A stretch of 64,000 nt of DNA from an uncultured Vicinamibacterales bacterium (GCA_958295905.1 OY282382.1:186001-250000), one strand, 5' to 3'; counted from the stretch's first letter, positions 34,368 to 43,561 are shown. The notes: generated by a model from the sequence alone, not told the origin. Program-made: numbers and translations.

Positions 34368-35327
34368 CTACGCGACCGGGCGGGGGCTTCCGCGGCGCGG
34401 CCGTTCGTGCCCCACCAGCGCGCGGTACTCCCGGATCAGCAGCTCCAGGTGCTCGCGCTCCTCCGTCGCGAACTCCAGGAAGATGCGTTTGCCCTCGGAG
34501 TCCTCGAAACGCTCGCCGTACCGCTTGAAGAACCGGTGGGACGCGCGCTCGCACCGGATGCCGATCATCAGCGCCTCGCGGTCGTCGACGACCTGCCGCA
34601 GCTTCTCGGCGCCCTCGGCGAACAACCCGTCGGACGCCCCCTTGAAGTACAGAAAGGTGGGATAGGACTCGATGTCCGGATCCTCGGTCCGCAACTGTTC
34701 GAAGCGGGCTTCGAGCGTCGCCAGATGCTCCTGCTCCTCGGCCGCCAGGCGCCGGAAGACGTCGCGGGCCCGGGGGTTACGGACCAGCCGGGCGCCCCGC
34801 GTATAGAACTCGAGCCCGCTGCGCTCGGTCGCGATGGCGATACGCAACGCATCACGGGCGAACACCGTGTCGGTGGCCGCGGACGGGCGCGTGGGGCGGT
34901 TTCCCTTCTGGCAGTCCTCACAGGTTCCGTAGATCTGCACGACGCTCTGGCGCGCCATGAAGCCCCGCGCCTCGGCGATCTCCGCCAGCAGCACCTCGAC
35001 GTCGGAGCTGAGAAACTCGGACGACCGGTTGCAGGCCTTGCAGATCAGATGGAAATGCCGGGGATGGCGATACGAGTGCTCGAACCGGAAGCGGCCCTCG
35101 CCGAAATCGACCTTGCGGGCGATGCCCGCGTCCACCATCCACTGGAGCGTGCGGTAGACGGTGGCCCGGCTGATGCGCTTGTCTTCCTTGCGCATCAGGT
35201 CGACGAGATCGTCGGCGCTCAGATGACCTTCCTGGCGCAGAAAAACACTGACCACGAGGTCGCGCTTGCCGGAGCGCTTGCCGCCGGCCGGCCGCAGGCG
35301 TTCGATGTAGTCTGTTTGCGAGTCCAT
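34368..35327 (-). CDS. Fur-family regulator fused to a rubrerythrin-like di-iron domain
   Basis: 319 residues. Residues ~1-140 are a Fur/PerR-type repressor: LVVSVFLRQEGHLSADDLVD, the recognition helix ISRATVYRTLQWMVDAGI, the metal site RHPRHFHLICKACNRSSEF and CEDC. From ~165 onward is a ferritin-like four-helix bundle with the ligand set of rubrerythrin: IATERSGLEFY, AAEEQEHLATLE, CERASHRFFKRY and ATEEREHLELLI give four Glu/His groups. It is probably a peroxide- or iron-responsive regulator with a built-in oxidase or sensor; that is inference. The open frame extends over 800 codons upstream antisense to fdhE, but ATG 35327 starts the Fur domain. The ErpA-like gene lies 149 bp upstream on the same strand. 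Confidence 0.87.
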   Translation of the reverse strand: MDSQTDYIERLRPAGGKRSGKRDLVVSVFLRQEGHLSADDLVDLMRKEDKRISRATVYRTLQWMVDAGIARKVDFGEGRFRFEHSYRHPRHFHLICKACNRSSEFLSSDVEVLLAEIAEARGFMARQSVVQIYGTCEDCQKGNRPTRPSAATDTVFARDALRIAIATERSGLEFYTRGARLVRNPRARDVFRRLAAEEQEHLATLEARFEQLRTEDPDIESYPTFLYFKGASDGLFAEGAEKLRQVVDDREALMIGIRCERASHRFFKRYGERFEDSEGKRIFLEFATEEREHLELLIREYRALVGHERPRRGSPRPVA

Positions 35328-35476
35328 GGCCACCCGGGCGCAAGGAACCCCCCGCGCGGCGGGGATCGCCGGGCGCCGGTTACCCGTGGCCAAGTACTTG
35401 AGGTACGTCCAGGGGCGACCGGTACGGAGATGGAGTCCGCCCCGCCCTGTGACACCGCCGTGCGCAAGTGTTCGTG

Positions 35477-35815
35477 TCAGACGCCGAACGACGATCCGCA
35501 CCCGCACGTCGACTTCGCGTTGGGATTCCTGATGGTGAATCCCCCGCCGGTCAGGTTGTCGACGAAGTCGACCTCCGCCCCCGACAGATACCGCATGCTG
35601 ATGGGGTCCACGTACAGGTTGACGCCGTTCGACTCGAAGATCCGGTCGGCCGAGACGTCCCCGGCACCCTCTTCGATCATCAAGCCGTACTGAAAGCCCG
35701 AGCATCCGCCGCCCTGCACGAAGACGCGGAGCCCGGCGCTCTCCTTGTTCTCTTCCGCCATCAGCGCGGCAATCTTCGACGCCGCGGTCTCCGTCACCGT
35801 AATCAACTGTGCCAT
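35477..35815 (-). CDS. erpA: A-type iron-sulfur carrier (ErpA/IscA family)
   Basis: 112 residues, the HesB/IscA/ErpA size. The three conserved cysteines are present: one in FVQGGGCSGFQYGL and two in KSTCGCGSSF at the C-terminus. MIEEGAGDVSADRIFESNG matches the family's middle section. It delivers Fe-S clusters to apo-enzymes. ErpA is favoured over IscA because no isc operon is adjacent. ATG 35815 is preceded by GGGGAG at good distance, and a TATACT hexamer lies at 35862-35857. It is followed by the Fur-rubrerythrin gene on the same strand. Confidence 0.88.
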   Translation of the reverse strand: MAQLITVTETAASKIAALMAEENKESAGLRVFVQGGGCSGFQYGLMIEEGAGDVSADRIFESNGVNLYVDPISMRYLSGAEVDFVDNLTGGGFTIRNPNAKSTCGCGSSFGV

Positions 35816-36075
35816 CCCAGTTCTCCCCGCGGCTCCGCAGCATGGAGCCCGCATTCGAGTATAAGCGGGACACGGGCGGCACTTCAACCGCGCCGACGCC
35901 GGAGGGTGCACGTCGGATTTGCGCAATGACTGCCCCGGCACGGTCAGGTCGGCGATTTCCGTGCCGTTCTCGGCATCGAGGCCCTCCCGAACGGCTTTCT
36001 TGGGGCCTTGGCTCCTCGGGGACCGGTTCCAGCGGCGGCACCTCACTATCTTGACGCGCACCCGCCGCAGGAGCC

Positions 36076-36246
36076 CGGAGCATCCCACGCTGACTGCGCG
36101 TGACGGCCCGCCCCCGATTCGAGGGTCGCCACCGTCTTGCCGACCGGCCGGCGCCGCGTGAGACCCAAGATTCCGCCCGTCCGAAGTCGCAGGACCCGCC
36201 GCGATTCCGCCTGCGCACGACGGTGGCGGAGCGTGGGATGGTTCTG
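36076..36246 (+). mobile_element. MITE-like element, copy C
   Basis: 171-bp copy with the inverted ends of the family (core CATCCCACGCT at 36081-36091, complement at 36230-36240). A perfect 10-bp direct repeat, CGCAGGAGCC, flanks it at 36066-36075 and 36247-36256. It lies between the ErpA-like gene and fdhE. The remaining part of the 526-bp gap (35816-36065) contains only an 8-bp-stem hairpin at 35936-35966. Confidence 0.88.
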
Positions 36247-36341
36247 CGCAGGAGCCCCGGACCGGCGCCGCGCCGAGCGCTTCGGGGCCCATGGCGTACA
36301 ATGCGCGGCAGGCTCGGTTCTCCAACCCCGGAAGACGGCCC

Positions 36342-37412
36342 GTGAACTCGACCATCCTCGACCCCGAGGCGCTCGTCCGCCGCGCCGAGACCCGGTGGGC
36401 GGACATCGCGGCGGCGCAACCCGACCTGATTCCTGCGATCGCGGTGCAGCGGCCGATGGTCTTCCGCACCATCCGCCTCGTCGACCGGCTGCGTATCGAG
36501 CCGCCGGTCCTTCAGCTCACCCGGCAACGGATGGCCGACAAGCTGGAGGCCGGCCACCCGTTGATCCGGGGCGAGGCGGCGGCGCTGCCGGTGGCGCTGC
36601 TGGCGCCGCTCGTCCTCGAGGCGTGCGACGACCTCGCGGCGGGAGGCGCCGGCGAAGTCGCGCGCCGGGTGCGGGGGTGCATCGACGACGGACGGGTCGA
36701 CATGGGGTCCCTGCTGGCCGCCTCGTTCGACCGGAACCAGCACGCCATCCGGACGAAGGCGATGCACGAGGGGATCGCCCCCGACGTCCTCTGGTTGGCG
36801 GCCGAGCTCGCGGCGGGACCCGCCGCCCACGTCGCGGCGCGGACGCTGCTGGCCGGCGGGGCGGCGGGACCGGGCACCGTCACCGGCGCGCGGGACCGGT
36901 GGCCGCACGGCTACTGTCCGGCCTGCGGATCGTGGCCGGCCTTCGCCGAAACGTGCGGGGAGGCCGGCCGGCTGCGCTGCTCGTTCTGCGGGCTCGACTG
37001 GCCCGCACGCGCCGACCGGTGCGCCTATTGCCGGGACCGCGGCTCCCGCCCGACCTGGGTGGCCGCGACGCCCGGCGCGCCGGCTCGGGCGGCGCTGTGC
37101 ACCGGGTGCGGCGGCTATCTCAAATGGCTGGAGCCGGCCCCGGCGATACCGTTCGAGCTGATGGCGGTCGAGGACTTGGCGTCGTGCGCGGTCGACGCGA
37201 TGGCCGCCGGGCGCGGATTCGGCCGCCCGCCGCTTCCGAATCTCGGCGGACCGGACCGGTTGCCGTGCCAGGATGGGCCGGGTGCGCGGCGGCGCCGGGA
37301 GGCGGCGGCGACGTCCGGGCTGGAACTGGAACCGGAACCGGACCGGGAGCCGCCGGACGCCGGCAAAGGGCCGGGAGACGTAGACGCCGGCGGCGGCGCG
37401 GCTCCGAAGTGA
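36342..37412 (+). CDS. fdhE: FdhE, formate dehydrogenase accessory protein
   Basis: 356 residues. The N-terminal helical domain is followed by a rubredoxin-like region with four CxxC pairs: GYCPACGSWPAF, LRCSFCGLDWPARADRCAYC and ALCTGCGGYLKWLE. It closes with VEDLASCAVDAMAAGRGFGR, the FdhE signature. FdhE binds the formate dehydrogenase catalytic subunit and helps it mature. The last ~50 residues (rich in Glu, Pro, Gly) are not part of the family and look like an extension by read-through. GTG 36342 has GGAAGA about 8 nt before it; an ATG at 36291 is less likely. A TACAAT hexamer lies at 36297-36302. Confidence 0.88.
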   Translation: MNSTILDPEALVRRAETRWADIAAAQPDLIPAIAVQRPMVFRTIRLVDRLRIEPPVLQLTRQRMADKLEAGHPLIRGEAAALPVALLAPLVLEACDDLAAGGAGEVARRVRGCIDDGRVDMGSLLAASFDRNQHAIRTKAMHEGIAPDVLWLAAELAAGPAAHVAARTLLAGGAAGPGTVTGARDRWPHGYCPACGSWPAFAETCGEAGRLRCSFCGLDWPARADRCAYCRDRGSRPTWVAATPGAPARAALCTGCGGYLKWLEPAPAIPFELMAVEDLASCAVDAMAAGRGFGRPPLPNLGGPDRLPCQDGPGARRRREAAATSGLELEPEPDREPPDAGKGPGDVDAGGGAAPK

Positions 37413-37425
37413 GCGCAGAAGCCCC

Positions 37426-38196
37426 ATGACCAGGAGCCCGCGGCGAAAGGCCCCGCCGCCTTCGAGCGGCGATACATCCCACACCTCGCCGGTCTCGGTG
37501 CGGCGCGGGGTCTCACGGTATCCGGCCGCCGTCGTGTGGGCGCTCGCGGCGCTGGGCCCGGCGGCGGCGGCCGCGCAGAACCTGCCCCACGCCCGGCTCT
37601 TCCCCCCCGAGGATCTCGGCCTTCTCGAAGCGCCCGACCGCGCCATCTGGCAGAAGCCGGACGAGATCATGGATGCGCTGAACATCGCCGACGGCTCCAC
37701 CGTCGCCGACGTCGGCGCCGGGGCGGGCTGGTTCACGGTGCGGCTGGCGCGGCGGGTCGGTCCCAACGGCCGCGTCTACGCCGAGGACATCCAGCGGCCG
37801 ATGCTCGAGGCGATCAACTATCGGGTCAGCCGCGAGGGCCTGACCAACGTCCGGACGGTGCTCGGCACCGCCGAAGACCCGAAGCTGCCGGACGGGCTCG
37901 ACGCGGTGCTCGTCGTGGACGTCTACGCCGAGGTCGCGAATCCCGTCTCGCTGTTGAGCGACGTCGCGCGGGCCATCAAGCCCCAGGGCCGGTTGGGCAT
38001 CGTGGACTTCACGAAGGAAGGCCACGGCCCGGGGCCGCCGCTGGACCAGCGGGTCGACGCCGCCGCGGTCATCCGCGACGCCCGGACGGCCGGCTTCGAG
38101 CTGTTGTCGCACGAGACCTTCCTCCCCTACCAGTTCCTGCTGGTCTTCGGACTCGACCCTCGACCGGCGGTCCCGGCCGGCGACCCGGAACGCTAG
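37426..38196 (+). CDS. Secreted SAM-dependent methyltransferase
   Basis: 256 residues. After a hydrophobic stretch ending AAAAAQ comes a class I methyltransferase: DEIMDALNIADGSTVADVGA and GAGWFTVRLARRVGPNGRVY hold the SAM site, AEDIQRPMLEAINYRV the acidic motif, GLDAVLVVDVYAEVANPVSL and IKPQGRLGIVDFTKEG the later strands. The type is common as an exported protein in Acidobacteria. The ATG at 37426 gives a long basic lead before the signal; GTG 37498 would begin a more normal signal peptide and may be the true start. It lies 13 bp after fdhE and 6 bp before thiD, so the three may form an operon. Confidence 0.78.
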   Translation: MTRSPRRKAPPPSSGDTSHTSPVSVRRGVSRYPAAVVWALAALGPAAAAAQNLPHARLFPPEDLGLLEAPDRAIWQKPDEIMDALNIADGSTVADVGAGAGWFTVRLARRVGPNGRVYAEDIQRPMLEAINYRVSREGLTNVRTVLGTAEDPKLPDGLDAVLVVDVYAEVANPVSLLSDVARAIKPQGRLGIVDFTKEGHGPGPPLDQRVDAAAVIRDARTAGFELLSHETFLPYQFLLVFGLDPRPAVPAGDPER

Positions 38197-38202
38197 CCGC
38201 AC

Positions 38203-39021
38203 GTGATCGGGCAACGTCTCCGCCGCGACCGGCCCACCGTGCTCACCATCGCCGGCAGCGACTCGGGCGGGGTCGCCGGCCTGCAGGCCGATCTCAGGAC
38301 GTTCGCGGCGCACCGCGTCCACGGCGTCACCGCAGTCACCGCGGTCACCGCCCAGAACAACCGCGCGGTCACCGCCGTCGATCCCGTTTCGGCCCGGATG
38401 GTCGCGGCCCAGATCCGCGCGGTGTTCGACGGCTTCGACATCCGGGCGATCAAGACCGGGATGCTCGCCACCGCCGCGATCGTCGAGGCCGTCTGCGAAG
38501 CTCTGGAGACGCATCCGGGACCGCCCCTGGTCGTCGATCCGGTCATCGCCGCGTCCAGCGGCCGGCGGCTCCTCGACGAGGATGCGGTGGCCCTCGTGCG
38601 CAGCCGGCTGCTGCCGCGCGCCCGGGTGGTCACCCCCAACCGCTTCGAAGCGGAGGCGCTGGCCGGTCAGCGGATCGGCGCGCCGGACGACGCACGGCGC
38701 GCCGCCGCCCGCATCCGGCTCCACGGCGCGGCGGCGGCCCTCGTCACCGGCGGTCATTTCGACACCGCGGAGGCCGTCGACCTGCTCGATGACGGCGGCG
38801 CGGTCGTCGAGCTGCGAGGCCCCCGGCTCGAGGGCCGGCAGACCCGCGGGACCGGCTGCACCTTCTCGGCCGCCGTCGCGGCCGGGCTGGCCGCCGGTCT
38901 GTCGCTGCCCGACGCCGCCGGCGGGGCCAAACGCTACGTCGAGGGCGCCATTCGCCACGCCCCGCCCCTGGCGCGCGGGCCGGGACCGCTCCATCATTTC
39001 TGGCGAAATGAGCAACAATAG
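38203..39021 (+). CDS. thiD: Hydroxymethylpyrimidine/phosphomethylpyrimidine kinase
   Basis: 272-residue ribokinase-fold enzyme of the ThiD family, which phosphorylates HMP and HMP-phosphate for thiamine synthesis. The N-terminal motif is TIAGSDSGGVAGLQADLRTF; AIKTGMLATAAIVEAVCEAL and PLVVDPVIAASSGRRLLDED match the family; and the anion hole and catalytic base lie in TRGTGCTFSAAVAAGLA. A GTG start at 38203 follows the methyltransferase stop by 6 bp. No other thi gene is in the window. There is one oddity: a run of Ala-Val-Thr repeats (VTAVTAVTAQNNRAVTAV) in the substrate loop. Confidence 0.9.
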   Translation: MIGQRLRRDRPTVLTIAGSDSGGVAGLQADLRTFAAHRVHGVTAVTAVTAQNNRAVTAVDPVSARMVAAQIRAVFDGFDIRAIKTGMLATAAIVEAVCEALETHPGPPLVVDPVIAASSGRRLLDEDAVALVRSRLLPRARVVTPNRFEAEALAGQRIGAPDDARRAAARIRLHGAAAALVTGGHFDTAEAVDLLDDGGAVVELRGPRLEGRQTRGTGCTFSAAVAAGLAAGLSLPDAAGGAKRYVEGAIRHAPPLARGPGPLHHFWRNEQQ

Positions 39022-39027
39022 AGGTTC

Positions 39028-39549
39028 ATGCCGATCCCGTCGTACGCGGTGACGACCGAGGCGCTCGACTTGGACGCGCTGGTGCGCACGGTCAGCGCCG
39101 AGGCCGCCGCCGGCCCGATCGGCCCCGGCGCCGTCATCACCTTCGTGGGCGTCGTCCGCAACGAGAACGCGGGGCGCCGGGTGCTGCGGCTGGAGTACGA
39201 AGGCTACGAACCCTTGGCGGTGCGCGCCTTCGAGCGCATCGGCGAGGAGGTCGGCCGCCGGTGGCCGTGCCGGCTGGCCGTGCATCATCGGCTGGGAACG
39301 CTGCAGATCGGCGACGCCAGCGTGATCATCGCGGTCGCTTCGCCGCACCGCGCCGACGCCTTCGCCGCCTGCCGCTACGTCATCGAACGGATCAAGCAGA
39401 TTGCGCCGATCTGGAAGCACGAGTTCTTCGAGGGCGGCGACGTCTGGATCGAAGGCGCCAGCGCCGACGCGAACGACGAGGGGGCCCGGGACGCCGCCTA
39501 CCGGTTGGCGGTGGGCGGGAGCGCCGCGCCGGCGGTGCCGGCCGGTTGA
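39028..39549 (+). CDS. moaE: Molybdopterin synthase catalytic subunit MoaE
   Basis: 173 residues; MoaE is usually about 150. Family motifs: GAVITFVGVVRNENAGRRVL, LEYEGYEPLAVRAFERI, VHHRLGTLQIGDASVIIAVA and the lysines of the active site in IERIKQIAPIWKHEFFEGG. With MoaD it puts two sulfurs on precursor Z to form molybdopterin. ATG 39028 has AGAGG 4-8 nt before it and begins 6 bp after thiD. moaD follows 95 bp later. Confidence 0.92.
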   Translation: MPIPSYAVTTEALDLDALVRTVSAEAAAGPIGPGAVITFVGVVRNENAGRRVLRLEYEGYEPLAVRAFERIGEEVGRRWPCRLAVHHRLGTLQIGDASVIIAVASPHRADAFAACRYVIERIKQIAPIWKHEFFEGGDVWIEGASADANDEGARDAAYRLAVGGSAAPAVPAG

Positions 39550-39643
39550 CGGAGCGGCCCCAGCCATCGAACGAACGCCCGGCGCCGTGACGTCGGCCCG
39601 GAGACGGCCCGCGGGGCCCCGCGCCCCCGGTCGACACACCGCC

Positions 39644-39889
39644 ATGCGCATCAACGTCCGGCTGTTCGCCCGGCTCCGCGACATCGCGGGGGCGGGAGAG
39701 GTCCCGACCGACGTTCCCGACGGCGCCACCGTCCGCGCCGTCTGGGACACCTTGACCGGCGAGTTTCCGGAGATGCGCGTCTATCAGGACTCGATTTCGG
39801 CCGCTGTCAACGCCGATTACTCGCGGATGGACGCCGCCCTCGCGGACGGTGACGAGGTGGCGTTTCTCCCCCCTGTCTCGGGGGGCTGA
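39644..39889 (+). CDS. moaD: Molybdopterin synthase sulfur carrier subunit MoaD
   Basis: 81 residues with a ubiquitin-like fold, starting [20 protein letters not shown] and ending FLPPVSGG, with the Gly-Gly tail that is activated and thiocarboxylated. The size and motif order are standard. It is the sulfur donor for MoaE, encoded immediately upstream. An R2-type repeat follows. Confidence 0.93.
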   Translation: MRINVRLFARLRDIAGAGEVPTDVPDGATVRAVWDTLTGEFPEMRVYQDSISAAVNADYSRMDAALADGDEVAFLPPVSGG

Positions 39890-39894
39890 TCGCG

Positions 39895-40020
39895 CGCGAC
39901 CTTGCAGCCGCGTTGCGACCCTCGCCGGCGCGGGTCGCCGACGGCGCAAGCCGCGCGGCCCTGCGGTCGCGTCGGGACTTTCGCGGGCGCGAAAACGGCT
40001 GCGGCGCAAGCCGCCGGGGC
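39895..40020. repeat. R2-type repeat between moaD and prfA
   Basis: Shows the family's stem, GGGACTTTCGC-GGGC-GCGAAAAC, preceded by CCTGCGGTCGC, and contains a repeated GGCGCAAGCCGC (near 39952 and 40004). Confidence 0.45.
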
Positions 40021-40070
40021 CCGCGCGCACGGGCCGTCGGGCCGGGGTTTCCGAGGAGTATCCGTCCGTC

Positions 40071-41153
40071 ATGTTCGACAAACTGCAGACCCTGGAGAGC
40101 CGCTACGACGAGCTGATGAGCCTGCTCAGCGACGGCGTGGCGCAGTCCGACCCGAACCGGTACCGGACGCACTCGAAGGCGCTGTCCGAGATTCAGCCCA
40201 TCGTCGAGAAGTTCCGCGACTACAAGACGGTCGTGGCGGAGATCACCGAGACCCGGGAGATCGCCGACGGCTCGGACGCCGAGCTGCAGGAGCTGGCCGA
40301 GCAGGAGCTGGCCGAGCTGGAGACCCGCCGGGGGGATCTGCTGTCCGAGATCCGGATCCTGCTGGTGCCCAAGGATCCGAACGACGACAAGAACATCGTG
40401 CTGGAGATCCGCGCCGGCACCGGCGGCGACGAGGCCGGGCTGTTCGCGGGCGATCTGTTCCGGATGTACACCCGCTTTGCGGAGCGGCGGCACTGGAAGG
40501 TCGACGTCCTGTCGATCAACGAGAGCGGGGTGGGGGCCATCAAGGAGGTGATCGCCCTGATCGAGGGCGCGCGGGTGTACAGCCAGCTCAAGTACGAGAG
40601 CGGCGTCCACCGGGTGCAGCGCGTGCCCGCGACGGAGGCGAGCGGCCGCATCCACACCTCGACCGCGACCGTCGCGGTGCTGCCGGAGGCGGAGGAGGTG
40701 GACATCGCCGTCGACGCCAAGGACCTCCGCATCGACACGTTCTGCTCGAGCGGCCCCGGCGGCCAGAGCGTCAACACCACGTACTCGGCGGTGCGGATAA
40801 CCCACCTGCCCACCGGTCTCGTCGTCTCGCAGCAGGACGAGAAGTCGCAGATCAAGAACAAGGCGAAGGCGATGAAGGTCCTGCGCTCGCGGCTCTACGA
40901 GATGGAGCTGCAGCGCCGGCACGACGAGATCGCCCAGGACCGCAAGAGCCAGGTCGGCACCGGGGAGCGGTCGGAGAAGATCCGCACCTACAACTTCCCC
41001 CAGAACCGGGTGACCGACCACCGCATCGGCTTCACCACCCACCGGCTGACCGAGATGCTCAACGGCGATCTCGCGGAGATGAGCGGGACGCTCACGACGC
41101 ACTACCGGGCCGAGGCCCTGAAGGATGCCGAGGCCGTCACCGGCGCGGACTGA
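40071..41153 (+). CDS. prfA: Peptide chain release factor 1
   Basis: 360 residues, the standard RF1 length. It reads UAG and UAA and triggers peptide release. It has the PxT-type recognition motif in [16 protein letters not shown] and the GGQ motif in [17 protein letters not shown]. The N-terminal coiled coil ([18 protein letters not shown]) and C-terminal [18 protein letters not shown] are typical. ATG 40071 has a GAGGAG about 12 nt before it. No prmC is adjacent. Because UAG/UAA reading is separate from RF2, recoding of UGA as selenocysteine would not compete with RF1. Confidence 0.96.
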   Translation: MFDKLQTLESRYDELMSLLSDGVAQSDPNRYRTHSKALSEIQPIVEKFRDYKTVVAEITETREIADGSDAELQELAEQELAELETRRGDLLSEIRILLVPKDPNDDKNIVLEIRAGTGGDEAGLFAGDLFRMYTRFAERRHWKVDVLSINESGVGAIKEVIALIEGARVYSQLKYESGVHRVQRVPATEASGRIHTSTATVAVLPEAEEVDIAVDAKDLRIDTFCSSGPGGQSVNTTYSAVRITHLPTGLVVSQQDEKSQIKNKAKAMKVLRSRLYEMELQRRHDEIAQDRKSQVGTGERSEKIRTYNFPQNRVTDHRIGFTTHRLTEMLNGDLAEMSGTLTTHYRAEALKDAEAVTGAD

Positions 41154-41340
41154 CGCCCGCGTGCGCGCCGCCGCCGGCGTCGAGCCGCCGCCCGGTAGCG
41201 CGCCGAGGCCGGACAGGCTCTCGGCGCCGCCGAGATTCACGATGTCCGAAACCCGGCGCCGGTGACATAATCGGCCGGACATCGAATCCGGGCCTTGCGT
41301 CGCAGAAGGCGGCGCCGCTCGGCGGGGTTGGTCAGGGTCG

Positions 41341-41364
41341 GCCGGGAAGCCGCGGCTTCCCGGC
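41341..41364 (+). promoter_or_regulatory. Perfect hairpin just before the PQQ dehydrogenase ribosome site
   Basis: An 11-bp perfect inverted repeat (GCCGGGAAGCC, 2-nt loop, GGCTTCCCGGC) ends 2 nt before the GAGGAGG ribosome site of the gene starting at 41378. It might block or stabilise the message. A CATAAT hexamer at 41266-41271 could be the promoter. Confidence 0.4.
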
Positions 41365-41377
41365 GCGAGGAGGCATC

Positions 41378-43168
41378 ATGCCCGCATCCGGCTGGTCGTC
41401 GTTACGGTTCGCGGCCGGCGGCATCGTCATCGCCGCCGGCGTGGTCGCGGTCGCGCCCCCGGTCTCCGCGCAGGAGGACCGTATCCGCCCCGTCACCGAC
41501 GCGGAGCTGGAGAACCCGAGCCCCGACGAGTGGCTGATGTGGCGCCGGACGCTCGACGGCTGGGGCTACAGCCCCCTCGACCAGATCGACCGGGACAACG
41601 TCGGCGACCTCCGGATGGTCTGGTCGCGCGCCCTCGCGCCGGGCCGCCAGCAGGGGACGCCGCTGGTCCGCGGCGGCGTGATGTTCATGCCGAACCCGCG
41701 CGACGTCATCCAGGCCCTCGACGCGGTGACCGGCGACCTGATCTGGGAACACCGGCGGGACCGCCCGGACGACCTCGGCGACTACATGATCGGCACCCTC
41801 ACCGACACCAACCGCAACATCGCCGTCCACGGCGAGCTGATCATCGACACCACCATGGACGACCACATCATCGCCCTCCACGCCGAGACCGGCGAGGTAG
41901 TGTGGGACACCGAGATCCTCGACTACCGGGTGAACCCCGCCAACCAGACGTCGGGCCCGATCATCGCCGGCGGCAAGGTGTACTCCGGCCGGAGCTGCGA
42001 CCCCAGGGGCGGGCCGCTCGGCTGCGTCATCACCGCCCACGACGCGGCGACGGGGGAGGAGCTGTGGCGCCGCCGGCTGATCCCGGCGCCCGGGGAGCCG
42101 GGCGACGAGACATGGGGCGACGTGCCGTTCGAGGAGCGGAGGCACGTCGGCTCGTGGATGGTGCCGAGCGTCGATCCGGAGCTGAACCTGGTCTACGTCG
42201 GCACGTCGGTCACCTCGCCGGCGCCGAAGTACATGCTCGGCGGTACCGATCTGACCCACCTCTACCACAACTCGACGCTCGCCCTGAACGGCGACACCGG
42301 CGAGATCGTCTGGCACTACCAGCACATGAACGACCACTGGGACCTCGACCACCCGTTCGAGCGCCTCCTCGTCGACACCGCGGTGCGGCCGGACCCGTCG
42401 GCGGTGGCGTGGATCAACCCGCGGCTGAACCCCGGCGAGGAACGCCGCGTGGTGACCGGCATTCCCGGCAAGACGGGCATCGTCTACACCCTCGACCGCG
42501 AGACCGGCGAGTTCCTGTGGGCGACTCCGACCATCACCCAGAACGTGGTCAGCGGCATCGACGGGGCGACGGGAACGGTGACCGAGAACGCCGAGCTGAT
42601 CTTCACCGCGGCGGGGCAGACGGTGCTCGCCTGCCCCCACGCGAGCGGCGGCAAGGACTGGGAGGCGGGCGCCTACAGCCCCCGGACCAACACGATGTAC
42701 ATGCCCCTGCGCAACGTCTGCTCCCGCATGCGCGCGATGGCCGAGCCCGACGAGCAGGACGAGGCCCGGCGGCTCTACGCCATCGCCTGGCGTCCCGAGC
42801 TGGCCCCCGGCTACGACGACGTGGGGAGCGTGCAGGCGATCTCGGCCGAGACCGGCCAGGTCGTTTGGAACTACCAGCAGCGGGCCGCCACCATGGCCCT
42901 GGCCGCCACCGGGGGCGGGCTCGTGTTCGGCGGCGACGTCAACGGGCGCTTCCGGGCCTTCGACGACCGGACAGGGGACGTCCTGTGGGAGATCAACCTC
43001 GGCTCGCCGGTCTCGGGCTTCCCGATCACCTATGCCGTGGACGGCCGGCAGTACGTGGCGGTCAGCACCGGCTTCGGCCGCTTCCTGGACCTGACGCCGG
43101 AGTTGCGGCCGAGCTCCAACAACAACCTCTTCATCTTCGCCCTGCCGGCACGAAACGACGTTCCGTAG
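41378..43168 (+). CDS. PQQ-dependent alcohol dehydrogenase-type quinoprotein
   Basis: 596 residues with a signal peptide (to about VSAQ) and an eight-bladed propeller: DGWGYSPLDQIDRDNVGDLR, the repeated ALDAVTGDLIWEHR, ALHAETGEVVWDTEILDYRV, ALNGDTGEIVWHYQHMNDHW and AISAETGQVVWNYQQRAATM, and a final GSPVSGFPITYAVDGRQYVA. These are W motifs that pack around pyrroloquinoline quinone. The pattern DLDHPFE lies in the catalytic region. The substrate (methanol, ethanol or other alcohols or aldehydes) cannot be fixed. The gene has a strong GAGGAGG before ATG 41378. No PQQ synthesis gene or cytochrome partner is adjacent. Confidence 0.9.
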   Translation: MPASGWSSLRFAAGGIVIAAGVVAVAPPVSAQEDRIRPVTDAELENPSPDEWLMWRRTLDGWGYSPLDQIDRDNVGDLRMVWSRALAPGRQQGTPLVRGGVMFMPNPRDVIQALDAVTGDLIWEHRRDRPDDLGDYMIGTLTDTNRNIAVHGELIIDTTMDDHIIALHAETGEVVWDTEILDYRVNPANQTSGPIIAGGKVYSGRSCDPRGGPLGCVITAHDAATGEELWRRRLIPAPGEPGDETWGDVPFEERRHVGSWMVPSVDPELNLVYVGTSVTSPAPKYMLGGTDLTHLYHNSTLALNGDTGEIVWHYQHMNDHWDLDHPFERLLVDTAVRPDPSAVAWINPRLNPGEERRVVTGIPGKTGIVYTLDRETGEFLWATPTITQNVVSGIDGATGTVTENAELIFTAAGQTVLACPHASGGKDWEAGAYSPRTNTMYMPLRNVCSRMRAMAEPDEQDEARRLYAIAWRPELAPGYDDVGSVQAISAETGQVVWNYQQRAATMALAATGGGLVFGGDVNGRFRAFDDRTGDVLWEINLGSPVSGFPITYAVDGRQYVAVSTGFGRFLDLTPELRPSSNNNLFIFALPARNDVP

Positions 43169-43251
43169 CAGTCCGTGGAGAGTCGATTGACCCCGGATTC
43201 ATGGTGGCCCGGCAGCTGATCAGGTATCCGTTCGGTGTCGTCAAGTCTTCC

Positions 43252-43536
43252 TCACTGCGCCGGCTGCGCCTCGTGCTGCCGCTCGAGCGCAGCCAGCCGC
43301 TGGTCGACCTTGCCGAGCGTCACCTCGACGGCGCGTAGGCGGTCGTCAAGCCGGCGGAGATCTTCACGCAACTCCGCGAGGCCGGAGCGGAACTCGGCCC
43401 GAATCTCGGCGTGGTCGGTACGGGCTGCGGCCAACCCGGACCGGAGCTCACCGCGCAGACCGCCGATCTGGACGCTCACGGCCACGACCGCGGCCACGAC
43501 AACACCGATGAGCCATTGCGTGTTCCGGTCCGGCAT
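43252..43536 (-). CDS. Small membrane-anchored coiled-coil protein
   Basis: 94 residues. One hydrophobic helix (QWLIGVVVAAVVAVSVQIGG, about 7-26) is followed by a heptad-rich coiled coil: ELREDLRRLDDRLRAVEVTL, GKVDQRLAALERQHEAQPAQ. This looks like the membrane anchor plus coil of phage or hemolysin-associated helper proteins. Function unknown. Its last codons have been duplicated just upstream (43562-43619). Confidence 0.6.
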   Translation of the reverse strand: MPDRNTQWLIGVVVAAVVAVSVQIGGLRGELRSGLAAARTDHAEIRAEFRSGLAELREDLRRLDDRLRAVEVTLGKVDQRLAALERQHEAQPAQ

Positions 43537-43561
43537 CGCCCCCCACCCCCCGTTGAATCCA

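Noticed and set aside
35328..37766. Extension of the Fur-rubrerythrin frame for more than 800 codons upstream
   Set aside because: It lies antisense to fdhE and the ErpA region and passes through MITE copy C; no domain appears before ATG 35327.
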